In this document: positions 8,113 through 16,803 of the stretch, in pieces | Layout of the letters: the number at the start of each line of letters is the position of its first letter | How positions within the stretch are numbered: the stretch's first letter is position 1 | Origin: Roseibium album | Lineage (GTDB): Bacteria; Pseudomonadota; Alphaproteobacteria; Rhizobiales; Stappiaceae | Length of the DNA: 64,000 bases | Direction: 5' to 3' | Assembly (NCBI GenBank): GCA_001404055.1 | Contig: CXTY01000005.1 | Span: 62,001 to 126,000 of the forward strand | Translations under genes and position numbers: made by a program | The notes under the pieces: generated by a model | Seen by the model: only the letters and a program-made list of their open reading frames with translations | Database searches by the model: none | Told to the model about the DNA's origin: nothing

Positions 8113-9012
8113 ATGATTACGGTTTTTGGCTCAATCAATTTGGACCTTGTGGTTGTTGTTGAGCGCTTGCCTGCGCCCGGTGAAACAATCGGTGGATCCG
8201 ACCATCAGACCTTTGCTGGCGGCAAAGGCGCGAACCAGGCGCTTGCAGCCAAAAAAGCAGGTGCGATTGTGAAAATGATCGGAGCAGTTGGACAGGATGG
8301 TTTTTCGCAACTGGCCCTGGCCAACCTTGTTGCCGCCGAGGTCGATCTGTCTGGTGTCAGATCGCTCGACGGCGCAACCGGGATTGCGATGATCGGTGTT
8401 GATGCAAAGGGCGAAAACCAGATCATATTTGCAAGAGGTGCCAACGCACGTGCGGATGCAGACTGGCTGAAGGAAGGACTAGGTCCTGACGACACATTGA
8501 TGCTTCAGGGTGAAGCGCCTTTTCAGCAAATTGCCAAAGCCATGCATATCGCCAAACAGGCGCAAACTGCTATTTTCTGGAACCCGGCCCCAGTGCCACG
8601 CGGTGACCTAGGCGATTGCCTTGATCTCGTCAGCACATTGGTGGTCAACGAAAGCGAGGCTGCGGAAATTGCCCGTCGCTACGGCCTGTCGACCGATCTG
8701 AATGAGTTTCTGGATCACTTCGAAACGCCCTCAAGAGCCATCGTTGCAACGTTGGGAGCAGCTGGCGTGATCGCGACAAAAGAGGGGAAGCGATATCGTT
8801 TTGCTTCGCCTGCAGTGAAAGCCGTCGACACAACAGGGGCAGGCGACGCGTTTTGCGGGGCATTGGCAGCAGCCCTTGATCGCAATGTGACTTTTGAGCG
8901 TGCTGTCAAAGAAGGTGTTGCTGCTGGTGCGATTGCCTGCACCTTGACCGGAGCACAGTCCAGCGCACCTTTGAAATCAGACATTGAGCACCTAGCAGAT
9001 CAAATCGTCTGA
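8113..9012 (+). CDS. rbsK: ribokinase (PfkB family)
   Basis: Phosphorylates ribose to ribose 5-phosphate with ATP. 299 residues from ATG 8113 (GAGGGTGG just upstream); an earlier in-frame start at 8062 would add residues that do not resemble the family. PfkB signatures: GSINLDLVV at the N-terminus, GGKGANQAL (about 36-44), WNPAP near 157, and DTTGAGDAF (239-247, catalytic Asp 245). Specificity for ribose is from overall resemblance; other pentose or nucleoside kinases are possible. Next to upp and URC4 it could capture ribose released in uracil or nucleoside breakdown. Confidence 0.85.
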   Translation: MITVFGSINLDLVVVVERLPAPGETIGGSDHQTFAGGKGANQALAAKKAGAIVKMIGAVGQDGFSQLALANLVAAEVDLSGVRSLDGATGIAMIGVDAKGENQIIFARGANARADADWLKEGLGPDDTLMLQGEAPFQQIAKAMHIAKQAQTAIFWNPAPVPRGDLGDCLDLVSTLVVNESEAAEIARRYGLSTDLNEFLDHFETPSRAIVATLGAAGVIATKEGKRYRFASPAVKAVDTTGAGDAFCGALAAALDRNVTFERAVKEGVAAGAIACTLTGAQSSAPLKSDIEHLADQIV

Positions 9013-9080
9013 TTTGGTTTTACAGCCTGCTAAGAAAACCGTGATATTCGAGGGTATCCTATCTTACAGCAAGGTCAGCT

Positions 9081-9584
9081 ATGTGGCGGTTTGTCGTTGT
9101 TCTTCTGGTTTGTGTTGGTGCGGCGCCATTTTTGCCCGGGCTGGTTGAAGGCCGGATGAACAACCTTGGGAATGCCGAGGTTCAGCCCGCTTCTGATAAT
9201 CAGTCATCCAGCGAACGGAAACACAGGATATCACTGAACCGCCACGGGCAATTCATCGCAGATGCTTATCTGAACGGTCGCTCAGTTGATATGCTGGTCG
9301 ATACCGGAGCAAACGTGACAGCTCTGCCGGAATCCCTTGCAGAGGATATAGGTATTTTTCTTCAATCATCAGATTTCAATGTCCAGATCAATACAGCCAA
9401 CGGCATAACCTATGGCGCAAGAGCAGTTGTTGATGGCATGCGCATCGGAAATATCCGGCTGAAGAATATTGATGTACTTATTTTGAAAGACCGCAGTCTG
9501 GGAGGCCCTCTTCTTGGAATGTCTGCGCTCACGCGACTGCAACGGTTTGACATATCCCGCGACACCCTTGTACTGGTTCAGTAA
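9081..9584 (+). CDS. retropepsin-like aspartic protease (clan AA), membrane-anchored
   Basis: 167 residues with an N-terminal hydrophobic segment (about residues 3-22, RFVVVLLVCVGAAPFL) that should anchor it with the protease domain in the periplasm. The single aspartic protease motif VDTGANVTALP carries the catalytic Asp 74; the partner motif LLGMSAL lies near residue 145. Such one-lobe enzymes work as dimers. Matches the alphaproteobacterial TIGR02281-type family; the substrate is unknown. Downstream of the ribokinase on the same strand after 68 nt. Confidence 0.8.
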   Translation: MWRFVVVLLVCVGAAPFLPGLVEGRMNNLGNAEVQPASDNQSSSERKHRISLNRHGQFIADAYLNGRSVDMLVDTGANVTALPESLAEDIGIFLQSSDFNVQINTANGITYGARAVVDGMRIGNIRLKNIDVLILKDRSLGGPLLGMSALTRLQRFDISRDTLVLVQ

Positions 9585-9649
9585 ATTTTTGGGTGTTTCC
9601 TGGGTCACCCCATGAGATCCAGATACTTTTTCAGCTTTGAGAGGCAATA

Positions 9650-11149
9650 ATGTTTCCGAAACCGGTCCCGAGTCTGACTCCCAACACTTATGAATATGAA
9701 TCCCAACCGATGGTGAAGCCGACTGGTTTTCGGGAATATGATGCGCGCTGGTTGTTTGAAAAAGAGATCAACCTGATGGGAATGCAGGCATTGGGTTTGG
9801 GGATCGGCACTCTCATACATGAGCGCGGCGTGCGCCCGGACATTGTCGTTGGTCACGATTTTCGTGGCTATTCCTCATCGATAAAGATGGCCGTCATTAA
9901 CGGTATTCTCGCTGCGGGCGTAAATGTGCATGACATTGGATTGGCGCTGTCTCCAATGGCCTATTTTGCCCAATTCGCCCTCGATGTCCCAGCCGTCGCC
10001 ATGATCACCGCCTCCCACAACGACAACGGCTGGACCGGGGTCAAAATGGGCATTGATCGTCCGTTGACATTCGGTCCCGATGAAATGGGGCGCTTGAAGG
10101 AAATTGTGCTTGAGGCGGCGTTTGATCTGAAGGGAGGCGGCAGCTACCGCTTTGTTGATGGATTCCCGGAAATCTACTTCAAGGACCTGACAGACCGCGC
10201 GAAACTGAAGCACCCGATCAAGGTTGTTGCAGCTTGCGGTAACGGCACAGCTGGTGCGTTTGCCCCCAGGATACTGGAAGCGATAGGTGCAGAGGTCATT
10301 CCGCTTGACACTGAGCTAGACCACTCTTTTCCGCGCTATAATCCCAATCCGGAAGACCTGAACATGTTGCATGCCATTCGAGACAAGGTTCTCGAAGTTG
10401 GCGCTGACGTTGGTCTTGGGTTTGACGGTGATGGTGATCGCTGTGGTGTAGTCGACAACGAAGGCGAAGAAATCTTTGCCGACAAGGTCGGTGTCATGCT
10501 TGCCAGGGATATTTCAGCCTTGCACCCAGGCAGCCAGTTTGTTGTTGATGTGAAGTCGACCGGGCTCTTCAATACTGATCCGGTGTTGCAGGCCAATGGT
10601 GCCAAGACAGACTATTTTAAAACCGGTCACTCCTATATCAAACGCCGTGTAACCGAGTTGGACGCAATTGTCGGGTTTGAGAAATCCGGTCATTACTTCT
10701 TCAACAAGCCGATCGGTCGTGGTTATGACGATGGTCTGGTTTCGGCGATTGCAATCCTCGATATGCTGGACCGCAATCCTGACAAGTCCATGGCAGATCT
10801 TCGGCGGGATCTTCCCAAGACCTGGGGATCGCCGACCATGTCACCCAAATGTGCTGACGAGATCAAATATGATGTCGTCGACCGTGTGGTTTCCCGGTTC
10901 CAGGAGATGAATGCCAAAGGTGAAACGATTGCCGGTCAGGCCATCACCGATCTGATTACGGTCAATGGTGTTCGTGTTGTTAGCGAAGATGGCACCTGGG
11001 GCCTGGTGCGGGCCTCATCCAACAAACCGGAACTTGTTGTTGTAATCGAAAGCCCGGTATCTGAGGCCCGTTTGCACGACATGTTCAAGGCCGTTGACGA
11101 CGTTCTGCGCGAGAATCCTGAAGTCGGGGAATACAACCAGACAATTTAG
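9650..11149 (+). CDS. phosphomannomutase / phosphoglucomutase
   Basis: 499 residues. Alpha-D-phosphohexomutase: interconverts hexose 1- and 6-phosphates through a phosphoserine enzyme. Motifs: FREYDARW near the start, TASHN with phosphoserine Ser 122, metal loop DGDGDR (Asp 259/261/263), sugar-binding loop GFEKSGHYFF near 344, and the phosphate-binding C-terminal RASSNKPE. It supplies nucleotide-sugar precursors for polysaccharide. Closer to the ManB/AlgC dual-specificity type than to Pgm of glycogen metabolism, judged from length and loops. Aldose 1-epimerase follows after a terminator. Confidence 0.9.
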   Translation: MFPKPVPSLTPNTYEYESQPMVKPTGFREYDARWLFEKEINLMGMQALGLGIGTLIHERGVRPDIVVGHDFRGYSSSIKMAVINGILAAGVNVHDIGLALSPMAYFAQFALDVPAVAMITASHNDNGWTGVKMGIDRPLTFGPDEMGRLKEIVLEAAFDLKGGGSYRFVDGFPEIYFKDLTDRAKLKHPIKVVAACGNGTAGAFAPRILEAIGAEVIPLDTELDHSFPRYNPNPEDLNMLHAIRDKVLEVGADVGLGFDGDGDRCGVVDNEGEEIFADKVGVMLARDISALHPGSQFVVDVKSTGLFNTDPVLQANGAKTDYFKTGHSYIKRRVTELDAIVGFEKSGHYFFNKPIGRGYDDGLVSAIAILDMLDRNPDKSMADLRRDLPKTWGSPTMSPKCADEIKYDVVDRVVSRFQEMNAKGETIAGQAITDLITVNGVRVVSEDGTWGLVRASSNKPELVVVIESPVSEARLHDMFKAVDDVLRENPEVGEYNQTI

Positions 11150-11171
11150 GTTCGGGCCTGTATATGACAGG

Positions 11172-11199
11172 GGCGGCGGAGTCATTCGCCGCCTTTTTT
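11172..11199 (+). terminator. Rho-independent terminator after phosphohexomutase
   Basis: GGCGGCG (11172-11178) pairs with CGCCGCC (11187-11193) across an 8-nt loop, followed by six T. Confidence 0.88.
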
Positions 11200-11231
11200 G
11201 CGATTATTTATCTGGTTTAACGGAGTGTTTC

Positions 11232-12230
11232 ATGATCAAGGATTTTGGCCTTCTCCCTGACGGTAGCACCGTTCAGGAAGTCACTTTGAAAAAAGGTGAG
11301 CTGGAAGCCTCGGTTCTGACCCTTGGAGCAATTATCAGGGATCTGAAAGTTGATGGTCAGTCCGTCGTTCTTGGGTTTGACGATCTTCAAAGCTATCTGG
11401 ACCACTCGCCCTATTTTGGCGCAATCGTAGGTCGATGCGCCAACAGGATCGCGGGTGGAGAAATCTCGATTGACGGCGCGCCCTATCAACTCGATCAGAA
11501 TGAACACGGCAAAAATCATCTCCACGGTGGTGCAGCAGGATTTGCCAAACGGGTCTGGCAGATTGAACAACACGACAAGGCCAGCGTTCTTTTGAAGCTG
11601 GTATCTGAAGACGGAGACATGGGATACCCCGGCAGAGTGGAGGCACTTGTTCGCTATACGCTGACGGGTGCAGGGGCGTTGCGTGTGAAAATCTCTGCAA
11701 CGACGGATAAGACCACGCCCGTCAATCTGGCCCAACACAGCTATTTCAATCTGGATGGCAGCGGCACTATCTTGGACCACACGTTGGAGATCGCCGCTGA
11801 TAGCTACCTGCCGGTAGATGAAGAACTGATCCCCACCGGAGAGATCCGCAAGGTCGCCTGGACACCATATGACTTTCAGGACGGTCGCAAACTACGTCGG
11901 AAAACAGGCGAGGAAAATGTGATTTTTGACCACAATTTCTGCCTCTCTGAGGCGCCTCGCGAGTCAGTGGAATTTTCCGCTGCATTGGAAGACAGCAACG
12001 GCGAACGGCGCATGGAAGTCTGGACAACAGAGCCCGGTGTGCAGCTCTACGATGCTGGTATGCTTGATGTTCCGGTTCCCGGTCTGGCAGGTGCGCGCTA
12101 CCAGAAGTACGGTGGGCTATGTTTGGAAACGCAACGTTGGCCGGATGGTCCCAATCAGTCAGGCTTTCCCGATGTCTTGCTGCACCCGGGAGAAATCTAC
12201 AGCCACGTTGCGGAATACCGATTTTCGTGA
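11232..12230 (+). CDS. galM: aldose 1-epimerase
   Basis: Interconverts alpha and beta anomers of aldoses. 332 residues from ATG 11232; the longer reading frame starts inside the previous gene and its terminator, so the later ATG is chosen. Conserved residues: GAIIRDL near 35, GRCANRI near 75, NHLHGG (about 95-100, substrate His), AQHSYFNLDG (about 166-175, catalytic His), and the late catalytic Glu region LETQRWPDGPNQ. Cytoplasmic by lack of signal peptide. Monocistronic in appearance. Confidence 0.9.
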   Translation: MIKDFGLLPDGSTVQEVTLKKGELEASVLTLGAIIRDLKVDGQSVVLGFDDLQSYLDHSPYFGAIVGRCANRIAGGEISIDGAPYQLDQNEHGKNHLHGGAAGFAKRVWQIEQHDKASVLLKLVSEDGDMGYPGRVEALVRYTLTGAGALRVKISATTDKTTPVNLAQHSYFNLDGSGTILDHTLEIAADSYLPVDEELIPTGEIRKVAWTPYDFQDGRKLRRKTGEENVIFDHNFCLSEAPRESVEFSAALEDSNGERRMEVWTTEPGVQLYDAGMLDVPVPGLAGARYQKYGGLCLETQRWPDGPNQSGFPDVLLHPGEIYSHVAEYRFS

Positions 12231-12394
12231 GGCTCTGTCCGTTCAACGTTGTTTTGACGGGCGTCGCCATTGCTAACGGCAAGAAAACGAACCGTTATTC
12301 AGGCCCAATCGCTTTTGGTTTCCGAGCGAACCACCCTAGGATGGCTCACATTAATCTGCTAGCGTGAGATGAAGACGGGACTTGGGGACAGCTT

Positions 12395-13423
12395 GTGAAG
12401 ACGGTTTTTTCAGATACCCAGCTCACGCATGCGCCAACTCAGGAAATTTCCGACGGTGAACTCAAACCGGCGGTCGAGATCCCGAGCAGGGCCGAAATGG
12501 TTCTCAATACTGTCAGAGACAGAAATGTTGGAGAGGTAATTTCTCCTGAAGAATTCCCCGTCAGGCCACTGCATCGGGTTCATTCTGCAGAATATGTTTC
12601 ATTCCTTGAGAGCTTTTGGGAAAAGTGGACAGCTGCAGGCCGTTCCAAGGAAGCTTTCCCATTCGTCTGGCCGATCCGCAGCCTTCGGGCGGAGGCCGAC
12701 GTCAGCCACATAGACGGTCTCCTCGGTCGTTATTCAATGGATGCGGGCACGCCGCTTGGCGAGCATACCTATCGGGCGGCCCGCGCGTCTGCCGATACTG
12801 CACTGACGGCAAGCAAATTACTATTGGACGGAGAGCAGTCTGCGTTCGCGCTGTGCCGTCCGCCAGGTCATCACGCAGGCTTTGACTTTTTCGGCGGGTA
12901 TTGTTTTTTCAACAACGCCGCAGTTGCTGCACAGCACCTGAGAGACAATGGACTGAACAGGATCGCGATCCTGGATGTGGATTATCATCACGGCAACGGA
13001 ACACAGGCGCTGTTTTATGATCGCCCCGATGTTCTATTTCTCTCAATTCACGCAGACCCGAAAGACGAATACCCCTATTTCCTTGGATACGCGGATGAGA
13101 CCGGTGAGCACGCCGGCACTGGGTTTACCCGCAATTGGCCGTTGCCACCCGGCACAGACTGGGAAAGCTACTTGCCTGCCTTACAGGAGGCCTGCCGCTG
13201 GTTGCTTGTCTATAAACCCGATGCCTTGATCGTTTCGTTGGGGCTCGATTGCTACGAACAGGACCCAATCTCGGGATTCAAGTTCAAGAGCGAAGATTTT
13301 CTCCGTTTGGGGGAAAGGCTGGCCAAAGTTGGCGTGCCGACGCTGTTTCTCCTCGAAGGAGGCTACGCAGTCGATGCACTCGGTCATAACTGCGTCAATG
13401 TCCTGGAAGGTTTTTCCGGATAG
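12395..13423 (+). CDS. histone deacetylase-like amidohydrolase (acetylpolyamine type)
   Basis: 342 residues, GTG start at 12395. Arginase/deacetylase fold zinc enzyme: RPPGHHAG (about 155-162, catalytic His pair), DVDYHHGNGTQ (about 194-204, zinc Asp and His), a second zinc Asp in LGLDCYEQDP near 285, and the glycine loop LEGGYAVDALGHN near 320. Bacterial relatives remove acetyl groups from acetylated polyamines or other small amides; that substrate is inferred from family and length. It converges with the HAD gene, 8 nt apart. Confidence 0.85.
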   Translation: MKTVFSDTQLTHAPTQEISDGELKPAVEIPSRAEMVLNTVRDRNVGEVISPEEFPVRPLHRVHSAEYVSFLESFWEKWTAAGRSKEAFPFVWPIRSLRAEADVSHIDGLLGRYSMDAGTPLGEHTYRAARASADTALTASKLLLDGEQSAFALCRPPGHHAGFDFFGGYCFFNNAAVAAQHLRDNGLNRIAILDVDYHHGNGTQALFYDRPDVLFLSIHADPKDEYPYFLGYADETGEHAGTGFTRNWPLPPGTDWESYLPALQEACRWLLVYKPDALIVSLGLDCYEQDPISGFKFKSEDFLRLGERLAKVGVPTLFLLEGGYAVDALGHNCVNVLEGFSG

Positions 13424-13431
13424 CGGCGGCC

Positions 13432-14052
13432 TTATTCCGTCAGGATGTCCAGCTGAACCAGTTCGCTTCGTAACCCCTCGGCGTTCTTGAAATGATGCGC
13501 GGTCATTCCAACGCTGCGCGCTGCGTCTACATTGCGTTCTGAATCATCAATGAAGAGGCATTCTCCAGGCTCCAACCCGTTTCGCCCGAACAGGACTTTG
13601 TAAATCTCTGGATCGGGTTTGATCAGTTTCTCATCTGCCGACACAACGATGTCGAGAAAACTGGTTTTAAGGAAAGGGAAGCGTGCCTGGGCTTCAAGAA
13701 ATTTATCCGACGAGAAATTGGTGATTGCAAAAAGCGGGACGTCATTTTGTTTGAGCTCAAGCAGGATCTGTAAGGAGCCGGAAATTTCACCTGGAACCAT
13801 GTCGTGCCAGCGGTCCGAGTAGGCGCTAATCAGCTCTGCTTTGTCTGGATGCTGGGTCGTGAGAACTTCAATTGCGTCTGACCAGGAGCGACCGAGATCC
13901 TGTTGCAGGTTCCAGTCCATGGAACACACGGTTTCGAGAAAGGCTTGCCGCTCAATGTCATCGGGGATGAGCTCATGATAAAGATGTTCGGGATTCCATT
14001 CGATCAGGACATTGCCTATATCGAAGACAACCGTCGTGATAGAGTTGTTCAT
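13432..14052 (-). CDS. HAD-IA family phosphatase
   Basis: 206 residues from ATG 14052 (MNNSITTVVFDIGNVLIEW). HAD motifs in order: nucleophile Asp in FDIGNV, motif II Thr/Ser in ITNFSSDK near 110, motif III Lys in KPDPEIYK near 148, and motif IV FIDDSERN near 170. The DxGNV form of motif I and the length resemble YihX-type sugar-phosphate phosphatases. Substrate unknown. An upstream extension to 14154 overlaps the divergent gene and is not favoured. Confidence 0.82.
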   Translation of the reverse strand: MNNSITTVVFDIGNVLIEWNPEHLYHELIPDDIERQAFLETVCSMDWNLQQDLGRSWSDAIEVLTTQHPDKAELISAYSDRWHDMVPGEISGSLQILLELKQNDVPLFAITNFSSDKFLEAQARFPFLKTSFLDIVVSADEKLIKPDPEIYKVLFGRNGLEPGECLFIDDSERNVDAARSVGMTAHHFKNAEGLRSELVQLDILTE

Positions 14053-14078
14053 GCGTTGATCCAATAATTTTCCGACAA

Positions 14079-15080
14079 TTGCGTGTGACGAGGCGAGATA
14101 AGAATTTGCGAATTTATTCAGAAAGTTATGCTGAAAATCTCGCGCTGGCAACAAAATGCGCGTTGCTGTTTTTGTTCATAGCTACCTTGTCGATTTATCC
14201 TTCTGTTGCTGCTGCACAAGGAACAGAAGTGATGCCCGACCGATTGCGTCTGGGTGTTGTCGTGGCAACCGATGAAAGCACGCGCGACCGTGTAGAACCC
14301 TTCCGGCTTGCGCTTGAGGAAATTGCGGATTTGCCGGTTGATCTCTTTTTGCTGGAAACGATGGGAGACGCGATCGAAGGCATTGCTTCGGGACGCGTCG
14401 ACTACGTTCGGGTTTCACCGTCTGGCTATGCTGCAGCTTTTGAACTTTGTACCTGTGTAGAACCTCTGGTGACCGCCGGGCCCGATGATTTTCCAGCGCG
14501 CTTTCATGCCATTGTCGTCAGCAAAAAAGCAGCGCAAATGATCACTTTGGCGGATCTGAAAGGAACCCGTCTTGCAGTAGGTGGCAAACAGGCCGTTGCC
14601 GGATACCGCGTTCCGTTGGCCAACCTGGCAGCCGATGGCATCAATGCACGGACACATTTCAGCTCCCTGGTTGAAGTTCAAAACCCGGTTGAAGGTTTAC
14701 TGGCTTTGTTTGATGGCAGGGTCCAGGCGACACTGGCCTGGTCGACCTTGGCCGGCGAAGCCAAAAACGGATACACCGCCGGTACACTCAACGATTATTA
14801 TGTATCGGGAGGACGCGGGTTCAACGACTTGGAAATTGTCTGGCGCTCACCCCCGATACCTTATTCAGCGCATACCGTGCGCACTGAACTTCCAGATGTT
14901 CTCAAACGAAGGATCCGCGCGGGTTTGATGGATCTGCGCAGGGAAGACCCTGGTGCCTACCTTGCCATTGAGCCAAGTTTACCTGGAGGGTTTGAGCCGG
15001 TCGTTCATGCTGATTACCGACCCGTTTTGCGCACCTTTGAAGAAGATTACATCTCGCTTCTCGATCCTGCCAGCCGTTAG
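14079..15080 (+). CDS. PhnD-like phosphate/phosphonate periplasmic binding protein
   Basis: Up to 333 residues. A signal peptide (CALLFLFIATLSIYPSVAAAQG) ends near residue 47, so secretion is expected; the true start is unclear because no ATG stands near the signal peptide and the frame opens at TTG 14079. The mature part looks like the PhnD/SsuA-like two-lobe binding fold (DRLRLGVVVATDE, GRVDYVRVSPSGYAAAFEL, LKGTRLAVGGKQAVAGYR). No permease or ATPase gene adjoins it, which is unusual for an ABC transporter component; such orphans may serve as sensors or feed a distant transporter. Divergent from the HAD gene. Confidence 0.7.
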   Translation: MRVTRRDKNLRIYSESYAENLALATKCALLFLFIATLSIYPSVAAAQGTEVMPDRLRLGVVVATDESTRDRVEPFRLALEEIADLPVDLFLLETMGDAIEGIASGRVDYVRVSPSGYAAAFELCTCVEPLVTAGPDDFPARFHAIVVSKKAAQMITLADLKGTRLAVGGKQAVAGYRVPLANLAADGINARTHFSSLVEVQNPVEGLLALFDGRVQATLAWSTLAGEAKNGYTAGTLNDYYVSGGRGFNDLEIVWRSPPIPYSAHTVRTELPDVLKRRIRAGLMDLRREDPGAYLAIEPSLPGGFEPVVHADYRPVLRTFEEDYISLLDPASR

Positions 15081-15106
15081 AATACAGCTGGAAACTCGTC
15101 AGATTT

Positions 15107-16519
15107 TCAATGTGCTTCGCGGTCGAAAATACCTGCTGGGGAACCTTTGGTTTGCCAATGCGTAAAAAGCAGTGCCAGAGCACAAGAAGCAAGGCGCGCT
15201 CTGCCATCATCAGCTCTTGAGGTCAGCATCACCGGCACCTTGGCCCCAATGACAAGACCGGCTGCTTCTGCATGGGCAATGAAGGTCAGTTCTTTTGCCA
15301 GCATATTGCCTGTTTCAAGGTTTGGCACAATGAGAACCTCGGCATGGCCGGCCACCAGGGACGTGATACCTTTTGTTCTTGCTGCTTGAACATCAATCGC
15401 GTTGTCCAGGGCCAGCGGCCCGTCCACCACAGCGCCTGTAATCTGGCCGCGTTCTGCCATCTTGGAAAGGACTGCAGCGTCCAGGCTGGAGGGGATGGCC
15501 GGGTTTACTGTTTCTATTGCCGAAAGAATCCCGACGCGGGGCATTTCAAGCCCCAGCGCACGGGCGGCGTCGATGGCGTTTTGGGTGATATCGACCTTGG
15601 CGTTGAGGTCCGGCGTAATGTTGATTGCTGCGTCGGAAATCAGAACAGGCGTATTGCGGCCCGGTATGTCCATGACAAACACGTGGCTGATCCGGCGGCG
15701 CGTTCTCAAACCTCCGTCGCGTTTGACCACATGATGAAGCAGGTGATCGGTATGAAGATGGCCCTTCATCACGGCCTTTACCTTACCTTCGTGAACCATC
15801 TGAACGGCTCGGCCGGCGGCCTCGCTTTCATCTTCGATGTCGACCAGTTCGCATGAACCGAGATCCTCGCCAAGCTCCTTTGCTGCATTTTCGATCCGAT
15901 CGCGTGCACCAATCAAAACGGGGCGGATCAAACCTTCCCGATCTGCCATCAGCGCGCCTTCCAGCGAATTCGGATCATCGGGCGCAACAACAGCGGTAGG
16001 CAGTGCTGGCAAGGATTTTGCCAGCTCAATCATCCTGTTGAAGTGCCGATGGCGCTGGACCAGGATTGCAGGCAAATTGCTGGAATCAAATTCTATTGTC
16101 TCTGTCGGTGCGGTGACTTCGGCCACGCCTTCAACAAGTCTTGTGCCGTCCTCTCTGGTGACGGAAAGATCAAAGATAACGATATTGCCGGGCTTCTTGT
16201 CTGTGGCGGTGACCTTTACGCGCAATTCGTCCCCGACAGCAGCGCCTTCCAAAAATCGGAATGACTGCGACTTATATTTGGTTCCTGGACCTGGCAGGAT
16301 GTTTCCAAGTACCGCGGAGGCTAACCCACCGACCCACATTGCGGGTGCTACCGGTTTGTCAACCACGCCATCCCCGGTCCAATCCGTGTCAGGAAGATGG
16401 ATCGGATTGTGGTTTCCGGTCGCGTGCGCAAAAACCAGAAGATCGTTGGAGGAACATTCCCTGACGATTTCCGCCGATTCGCCAATTGTTATTTGGTCAT
16501 AGGTCTTGTTGGTCGCCAT
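15107..16519 (-). CDS. MaoC hydratase / phosphate acyltransferase fusion
   Basis: 470 residues. Residues 1 to about 140 form a MaoC-like hot-dog domain (FAHATGNHNPIHLPD, the hydratase-type Asp/His motif), joined to a phosphate acetyl/butyryltransferase domain (about 155-470: LIGARDRIENAAKELG, MKGHLHTDHLLHHVV, SDAAINITPDL, GPLALDNAID). Known proteins of this arrangement are annotated as bifunctional enoyl-CoA hydratase/phosphate acetyltransferase and would couple acyl-CoA to acyl phosphate. No acetate kinase gene is adjacent. It converges with the PhnD-like gene, 26 nt apart. Cytoplasmic. Confidence 0.88.
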   Translation of the reverse strand: MATNKTYDQITIGESAEIVRECSSNDLLVFAHATGNHNPIHLPDTDWTGDGVVDKPVAPAMWVGGLASAVLGNILPGPGTKYKSQSFRFLEGAAVGDELRVKVTATDKKPGNIVIFDLSVTREDGTRLVEGVAEVTAPTETIEFDSSNLPAILVQRHRHFNRMIELAKSLPALPTAVVAPDDPNSLEGALMADREGLIRPVLIGARDRIENAAKELGEDLGSCELVDIEDESEAAGRAVQMVHEGKVKAVMKGHLHTDHLLHHVVKRDGGLRTRRRISHVFVMDIPGRNTPVLISDAAINITPDLNAKVDITQNAIDAARALGLEMPRVGILSAIETVNPAIPSSLDAAVLSKMAERGQITGAVVDGPLALDNAIDVQAARTKGITSLVAGHAEVLIVPNLETGNMLAKELTFIAHAEAAGLVIGAKVPVMLTSRADDGRARLASCALALLFTHWQTKGSPAGIFDREAH

Positions 16520-16803
16520 CGATTACGAAGTTCCGTGCAGAAGACAAAATTGAGACGCAGTATTCCGGTGGAGCCTAACCGGAATATGTGATGGAAAGAA
16601 TATGAATGCGGACAGGATCGCAACTGAAAACAATAATTTCAGTGCGGCAGCATTTAGACCGCGAAGGAGAGGGGAGTTTGCCCACATGCGGCACATGGGC
16701 CATGGCCTGCGAAACAGACCTCTGTTGAGGGAAATGTGCATTTGGATCGTTAGGTGCGACCGGTGTGCCAAATCGCGTACGGCCTAACCCATGCGTGACC
16801 CAA

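Noticed and set aside
16523..16787. Short frames between the acyltransferase and tadE genes
   Set aside because: No ribosome site, no family features, and overlapping frames on both strands; treated as non-coding.
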